DNA of 49,253 nucleotides. Source: [Leptolyngbya] sp. JSC-1 (lineage in GTDB: Bacteria; Cyanobacteriota; Cyanobacteriia; Elainellales; Elainellaceae). Location: assembly GCA_000733415.1 (NCBI GenBank), contig KL662191.1, positions 6,211,161 to 6,260,413 on the forward strand, in the 5' to 3' direction. The translations under genes and the position numbers were made by a program. Under the pieces are notes generated by a model that saw only the letters and a program-made list of their open reading frames with translations, ran no database searches and was not told the origin of the DNA. Position 1 is the stretch's first letter, and the number at the start of each line of letters is the position of its first letter. Positions 45,137 to 49,253 of the stretch are shown here, piece after piece.

Positions 45137-47626
45137 ATGAGACAGCTTGTTGTCCTAAAACTGGGGCAAGGCTCCTGGCAGGACGGCTTTCCGGTAGTCA
45201 CGGTTCAGCACACCGTCCAGCAAATGGTCCAGCAAACTATGGGGCAGCAAACCGGGCTACTCCACGCAGCGCACTCTAGCTCAGCGGCGCAAACGATACC
45301 CACCCAGCTCGTTGGTTCATTGCCAGCAGCCCCTGAACTAACGGTGCTCTACAACCAGTGGCGGACGCTCTACATGGCCCTGAATCAGCGCTTGAGTATG
45401 CGACGCCCAACCGACCTGCGGATCGAGAAAACGATGGGCATCGAAATCGAACCCGAAGGCATTACCAATGTCTCACCGGCGTTGCTAGAATCGCTGTCGC
45501 AGCAGTTGAAGCAGGCCCTCGACCACTGGCTAGAGTCCGATTCATTTCGCCGCGTAGACCGCCGCCTTCGTACCCATCTGGCCTCCACCGATGAAATTCG
45601 CCTGATTATCGAAACTGAAGAGCTGCTGCTGCGTCACTTTCCCTGGCAGTTGTGGAGCTTCTTTGACGACTATCCCTTCGCTGAAGTGGGTTTGAGTGCG
45701 CCGGAATATGGCCGCCCTAGACGAGTGCAGCGAGTTCCTACGGGTAAAGTCCGAATCCTGGCGGTTTTGGGCAACAGTGTCGGCATCGATGTGCAGCAGG
45801 ACCGGATGCTATTAGAGCAATTGCCCCAAGTCGAGACCGTGTTTCTAGTGGAACCCACCCGGCCCCAGCTCGACCAGCAGCTCTGGGACGAACGAGGCTG
45901 GGACATTCTCTTTTTTGCCGGGCACAGCACCAGCCAGCCCGATGGTACGAGCGGCGAAATTGCCATCAACCCTGACGATAGCCTCACGATTGCCCAGTTG
46001 AAAAACGCCCTGACTGCCGCCATCAACCGGGGCCTCCAGTTTGCCATCTTCAACTCCTGCGATGGTCTGGGTTTGGCGCGAGCTATGGCAGACTTGAACA
46101 TTCCCCAGTTAGTAGTGATGCGGGAACCCGTGCCGGATCAGGTGGCTCAGGCATTTCTGCAACATTGGTTGGCAGCGTTTGCCAGTGGTCGCTCTTTCTA
46201 CACTGCGGTGCGAGAAGCACGCGAAAAGCTGCAAGGTCTAGAAAGCCAGTTTCCCTGCGCCTCCTACCTGCCGGTGATCTGCCAAAACCCGACTGAAATA
46301 CCGGCGGATTGGCAAGATTTACTAGCGCCCTTTCCTCCTGACCAGCAATCAGAAAAATCAGCTACAGCAGCGGCTACCACAATCCAGGCGTCTCGCCCTG
46401 CCAACCCCAAGGTGAAGCTAAAAATCGCCCTGTTGGCTAGTTTAGCGACCACAGGTTTGCTGATGGGACTGCGCTGGCTGGGTGGCCTGGAAAGCTTGGA
46501 ACTGCGAGCCTTGGATCAGGTACTGCGTGCCCGTGCTCCAGAGGTAGCCGATCCACGCATTCTAGTCGTGGAAGTGACGCAAGACGACACCAACGAATAT
46601 GGCTATCCGTTGGCCGATAAAACCCTGGCCGAAGCGCTGGCGAAACTCGCCCAAATGCAGCCGCGGGCGATTGGCGTCGATATGCACCGCTATCAGCCGC
46701 GTGGCGCAGGCCGAGCGCAGCTCTTGCAGCAGTTCCAAACCCACTCCAACCTGTTTACTGTCTGCTGGTCTGCCTCAACCGACAAAAACTTTGCCCCACC
46801 GCCCGAATTTTCCGAAACGCAACGCATCACTCAGGTGGGCTTCAGCGATCTGCTGCTAGACGGTGATGCTGCCGATAATGGTGTGGTGCGTCGCCAACTG
46901 CTCTCCTACGACCCCAAGGTCGCCAACTCGCCGCCCGATTGTTCAACGCCCTACAGCTTTAGCTTTCAGCTCGCCTTTCGCTATCTCTATGCCGAAAAAA
47001 TTGAGCCGCTTCAGGTCAACCCTAACGGCGACTGGCAGTTCGGTGATGTCAGTTTTGCCAAATTGCCGCCGCGCTTTGTTGGCTACCAGCATCTGGATGG
47101 CCTCAGCAGTCAGGTGATGCTGAATTATCGGCAGGCCCTACCGGGTCAGCGGGTGACATTGCAACAGGTGCTTCAGGGACAGGTGAGCCGCAACTTTGTC
47201 GAGAATCGCATCGTCTTAGTGGGTACCACCGCTCCGATCGCCCGCGATACTTTCCTGACGCCCTATGGCGAACTGGCTGGCATCTGGGTGCACGCCCATC
47301 AGGTTAGCCAGATGCTGAGTGCCGTCCTCGATCAACGCCCGCTGATTTGGGGATTGCCGCAGGCGGGTCCGGTGCAGTGGGGTGATGCGCTCTGGGTCTG
47401 GGCGTGGGCAGCGGTTGGAGCTGGGTTGGCGTGGTGGTTAGGCTCGTGGCGCTGGCTGCTGTTGGCTAACGGCATTGCGGTGTTCCTGCTCTACCAACTT
47501 TGCCTGCTGGCGTTGATGCAGGGCGGCTGGTTGCCAATAGTTCCCGCTACGTTGTCGCTGCTCTTAACCAGTGCCGTTGTTTATGTTGTCCGCTACCGAG
47601 TGAAACCGTTAAATCCAGTTGAGTAG
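45137..47626 (+). CDS. CHAT protease-CHASE2 sensor membrane protein
   Basis: An 829-residue membrane protein from ATG 45137 (GGGAG six bases upstream; an overlapping GTG at 45119 is possible). Residues ~1-190 are a helical N-terminal region often preceding CHAT domains; ~200-395 is CHAT, a caspase-like domain with candidate dyad His263 (FFAGHS) and Cys308 (FNSCDG). A transmembrane helix (~428-450) leads to an extracytoplasmic CHASE2 domain (~455-725; ILVVEVTQDDTNEYGYPLAD, AIGVDMHRYQP) and three C-terminal helices (~745-825). A protease output fused N-terminally to a CHASE2 input is unusual; CHASE2 normally drives kinases or cyclases. Last gene of the sigma-DUF1822 operon. Confidence 0.88.
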   Translation: MRQLVVLKLGQGSWQDGFPVVTVQHTVQQMVQQTMGQQTGLLHAAHSSSAAQTIPTQLVGSLPAAPELTVLYNQWRTLYMALNQRLSMRRPTDLRIEKTMGIEIEPEGITNVSPALLESLSQQLKQALDHWLESDSFRRVDRRLRTHLASTDEIRLIIETEELLLRHFPWQLWSFFDDYPFAEVGLSAPEYGRPRRVQRVPTGKVRILAVLGNSVGIDVQQDRMLLEQLPQVETVFLVEPTRPQLDQQLWDERGWDILFFAGHSTSQPDGTSGEIAINPDDSLTIAQLKNALTAAINRGLQFAIFNSCDGLGLARAMADLNIPQLVVMREPVPDQVAQAFLQHWLAAFASGRSFYTAVREAREKLQGLESQFPCASYLPVICQNPTEIPADWQDLLAPFPPDQQSEKSATAAATTIQASRPANPKVKLKIALLASLATTGLLMGLRWLGGLESLELRALDQVLRARAPEVADPRILVVEVTQDDTNEYGYPLADKTLAEALAKLAQMQPRAIGVDMHRYQPRGAGRAQLLQQFQTHSNLFTVCWSASTDKNFAPPPEFSETQRITQVGFSDLLLDGDAADNGVVRRQLLSYDPKVANSPPDCSTPYSFSFQLAFRYLYAEKIEPLQVNPNGDWQFGDVSFAKLPPRFVGYQHLDGLSSQVMLNYRQALPGQRVTLQQVLQGQVSRNFVENRIVLVGTTAPIARDTFLTPYGELAGIWVHAHQVSQMLSAVLDQRPLIWGLPQAGPVQWGDALWVWAWAAVGAGLAWWLGSWRWLLLANGIAVFLLYQLCLLALMQGGWLPIVPATLSLLLTSAVVYVVRYRVKPLNPVE

Positions 47627-47676
47627 GTTCTGTTTTGAGAGGTTGATTTATGAAGTGATTGGTTGTGAATTGAGGG

Positions 47677-47835
47677 ATCCCCCCTAGCCCCCCTTACAAA
47701 AGCTATGGTGTCCACACAAGTCGAAGATCCCCCTTACCCCCCTTACCCAAAGGGGGGACCGTAGGCGAAGCCTGGGCGCAGCCCATACCAAACCGGGATT
47801 GAAGTCCCCCTTATCAAGGGGGATTTAGGGGGATC
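47677..47835. mobile_element. MITE-like repeat with GATCCCCC inverted ends
   Basis: The left end GATCCCCCCTAGCCCCCCTT and right end AAGGGGGATTTAGGGGGATC are imperfect inverted copies. Internal CCCCCTTA/AAGGGGG runs and GTAGGCGAAGCCTGGGCGCA are typical of dispersed cyanobacterial repeats. There is no transposase, so it is at most a non-autonomous element; no target duplication was identified. It separates the CHAT operon from the DUF928 gene. Confidence 0.6.
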
Positions 47836-47856
47836 GACCCCTTGCATTGAGCCGCG

Positions 47857-47887
47857 ATCGCCCTCCAGGCGGTGCGGAGCACCATCG
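47857..47887 (+). repeat. Dispersed copy of the 27-bp repeat
   Basis: ATCGCCCTCCaGGCGGTGCG and the following GAGCACCATCG match the tandem array at 1-135 at 30 of 31 positions (A for G at 47867). It lies directly beside the MITE-like repeat and within a HIP1 octamer. Confidence 0.9.
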
Positions 47888-48112
47888 AGATCTGGGTACA
47901 CGGTAGCTTCTAAAAAGGGGGAACCGGACTGGAAGTCTCAGTTTGTTTGACGAGGGTTGGACTAGGGAAGAGAATCGAACTGAGAGTCTCTCTTTTTCTA
48001 CGCCGAAGCATCTCAGAAACGGGGGATCTAAACCATTCTGCAACCAACAGCTAGTCATTTATTTTCTAACCCTTCTATGAATAAAAATCGCAATGATTTT
48101 AGGAGAGCAAAA

Positions 48113-48868
48113 GTGAATAATTATAGAATTAAAAAAGTTGCACATCTTCTAACGCTATCGTTGATTTTAGCTGGCTTTAGTTGGTTCCATCCATCTGCCG
48201 CCTATTCTGCTAAAGCTTCTGCCAAAGCTAGCCCCAGTACCCAATCCAAACAGCTTCCACCTGCACCGCCTTCCACACCGCCGCCGAATCGAACTCGCTC
48301 TGGAGGTTCTCTCGGAGGTGAAGCAACCTGTGTGGCTGGCGATCAGAATCTGATGGCGTTGGTGCCGGTGCAGAATCCGGTCATCACTACCCGTGAACAT
48401 CCCACTTTTTTGTTTTATGTACCCTACGGCGCTGAACAGGTGCAGTATGGCGAATTTTCCCTGCTGGTTGGCCCGGATGAAATGACCCGCCTCTACCAAA
48501 CTCGCTTCACGCTACCGGCGGAATCTGGTATTGTCAGCGTCAGTTTGCCCAACTTACCCGATTACGCCCTCAAAGAAGATACCTTCTACCACTGGTATTT
48601 CAAGCTCTATTGCAACGGCAGCACCACGGCAGATGTACAAGTCGATGGTTGGGTGCAACGAGTCGCGGCGACACCAGAACGTCAGCGCCAAATCGAGATC
48701 GCGTCTCCAGAAGTCTGGTACGATTCTTTAGCTGAAATTGCTGCTGGTTTACAAGCCGACCCCAACAACAACCTGTTACGCGCTCAGTGGCGAATTCTGC
48801 TAGAGCACATCGATGCAGGCAACCTGACTCAAACGCCTTTGGTGGGAGCGGTGCAGTCAGAGCGTTGA
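48113..48868 (+). CDS. Secreted DUF928 protein
   Basis: A 251-residue exported protein. I start at GTG 48113 because AGGAG (48101-48105) sits seven bases upstream; the ATG at 48077 is in frame but has no such site. A signal peptide (VAHLLTLSLILAGFSWFHPSA) is followed by a Ser/Pro/Ala linker with PPAPPSTPPPN, then the DUF928 domain (~65-240): LMALVPVQNPVITTREHPTFLFYVP, FYHWYFKLYCNG and VQRVAATPERQRQIE. DUF928 proteins are periplasmic or secreted and of unknown role, often near CHAT/CHASE2 genes in cyanobacteria. It may be part of, or the target of, the upstream system. Confidence 0.87.
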   Translation: MNNYRIKKVAHLLTLSLILAGFSWFHPSAAYSAKASAKASPSTQSKQLPPAPPSTPPPNRTRSGGSLGGEATCVAGDQNLMALVPVQNPVITTREHPTFLFYVPYGAEQVQYGEFSLLVGPDEMTRLYQTRFTLPAESGIVSVSLPNLPDYALKEDTFYHWYFKLYCNGSTTADVQVDGWVQRVAATPERQRQIEIASPEVWYDSLAEIAAGLQADPNNNLLRAQWRILLEHIDAGNLTQTPLVGAVQSER

Positions 48869-48934
48869 GCTACTACTTGACAAGTTAGAATGCAGGCATC
48901 TTGCCGCTGATGGAATATTGGGTTGTACAGAGCA

Positions 48935-49253
48935 ATGGCAATTCTAGATCCCAACCAGCCCTACACATTCTGAAACTACTTGCTTCAGTCCGAAGCCACC
49001 ATTACAGGACTACTGCAATCTCTAGAGAGCGCTGATTCCACCATTAGCCAAAGTGCAGCAATTGCGCTGGGACAGCTAAACGCTCAAGCCGCGATTCCTG
49101 GTCTTTTGCAGGCTTTACATCATCCCAACGCAAACGTTCGCAAGAATGCTGTCAACGTCTTGGGACAACTAGGACAAGAAGCAACGATTCCCAACTTAGT
49201 GCAACTTTTAGATGACCCAGATGCACAGGTTCGAGGTAGCGTAATTGATGCAC
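48935..49253 (+). pseudogene. HEAT-repeat protein, nonsense codon near start, cut by window edge
   Basis: ATG 48935 reads MAILDPNQPYTF, then TGA at 48971-48973, then continues in the same frame: NYLLQSEATITGLLQSLESAD. Repeats AAIALGQLNAQAAIPGLLQAL and AVNVLGQLGQEATIPNLVQLL are HEAT/PBS-lyase-type. A change of one base would restore a typical PYTFSNY start. Translation could instead begin at TTG 48980. The gene runs past the right edge. Confidence 0.75.

Larger units (their letters stand above)
47627..48112. other. Spacer between CHAT and DUF928 genes
   Basis: No gene seen. It contains the MITE-like repeat at 47677-47835, the dispersed copy of the 27-bp repeat at 47857-47887, and a HIP1 octamer (GCGATCGC) at 47855-47862. 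The 47940-48050 part faintly resembles a decayed minus-strand tRNA, which I rejected. Confidence 0.6.

Noticed and set aside
47957..48050. Possible minus-strand type II tRNA (GCAGAATGGTTTAGAT and AGTTCGATT segments)
   Set aside because: Neither the anticodon nor the T stem pairs acceptably; at most a decayed tRNA.

Overview
This looks like about 49 kb of cyanobacterial chromosome. The evidence is the gene content: PII (glnB) behind a perfect NtcA site, the chlorophyll cyclase factor Ycf54, HemJ, a CyaC-type adenylate cyclase, a geranylgeranyl diphosphate synthase, DUF2811, DUF1822, DUF928 and CHASE2/CHAT proteins. Moderate GC, few HIP1 octamers and the repeat types fit a filamentous non-heterocystous (Leptolyngbya-like) lineage, but the exact taxon is inference.

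Layout. 1-1253: a possible mobile-element edge, with a five-copy 27-bp tandem repeat, a frameshifted tyrosine recombinase and tRNA-Val(UAC). 1594-4338: rpmG, rpsR and an RNase II/R-family exonuclease. 4518-14477: housekeeping and conserved cyanobacterial genes (PPC-like beta protein, SAM hydroxide adenosyltransferase, a frameshifted txlA, NIL-ferredoxin, glnB, rdgB, phosphohexomutase, GAF-GGDEF cyclase, HExxH peptidase, Nudix hydrolase, lipoprotein). 14714-19191: folD, crtE, a PAP2-like protein, a secreted protein, ycf54 and pdxJ. 19606-27999: a CHASE2-PAS-GGDEF-EAL protein, a 700-bp spacer with a helically phased DnaA-box array, a DUF2811 protein, hemJ and cyaC. 28578-36881: an acetyltransferase/NAD(P)-binding pair, a DUF92 (VTE6-like) protein, trpS, a divergent HxlR regulator/pirin pair, an acyltransferase and small hypotheticals. 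36908-40946: tRNA-Ser(CGA), comEC, a DUF4079 protein and a hypothetical.

41194-42514 is a scrap-yard of broken genes: an SRPBCC pseudogene, an O-methyltransferase tail, a Uma2 tail and an RTX-repeat remnant. Directly after it comes the most interesting locus: an operon of an atypical sigma-70-family factor, a DUF1822 protein and a membrane protein joining an N-terminal CHAT (caspase-like) protease domain to a C-terminal CHASE2 sensor. A secreted DUF928 protein and a HEAT-repeat protein follow after a MITE-like insert. I propose, as inference, that this is a transmembrane protease-sigma signalling system.

Several genes carry single-base frameshifts or nonsense codons (integrase, txlA, RTX remnant, SRPBCC, HEAT protein). 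Two of the frameshifts lie in short homopolymers, so assembly error must be excluded before they are called pseudogenes.
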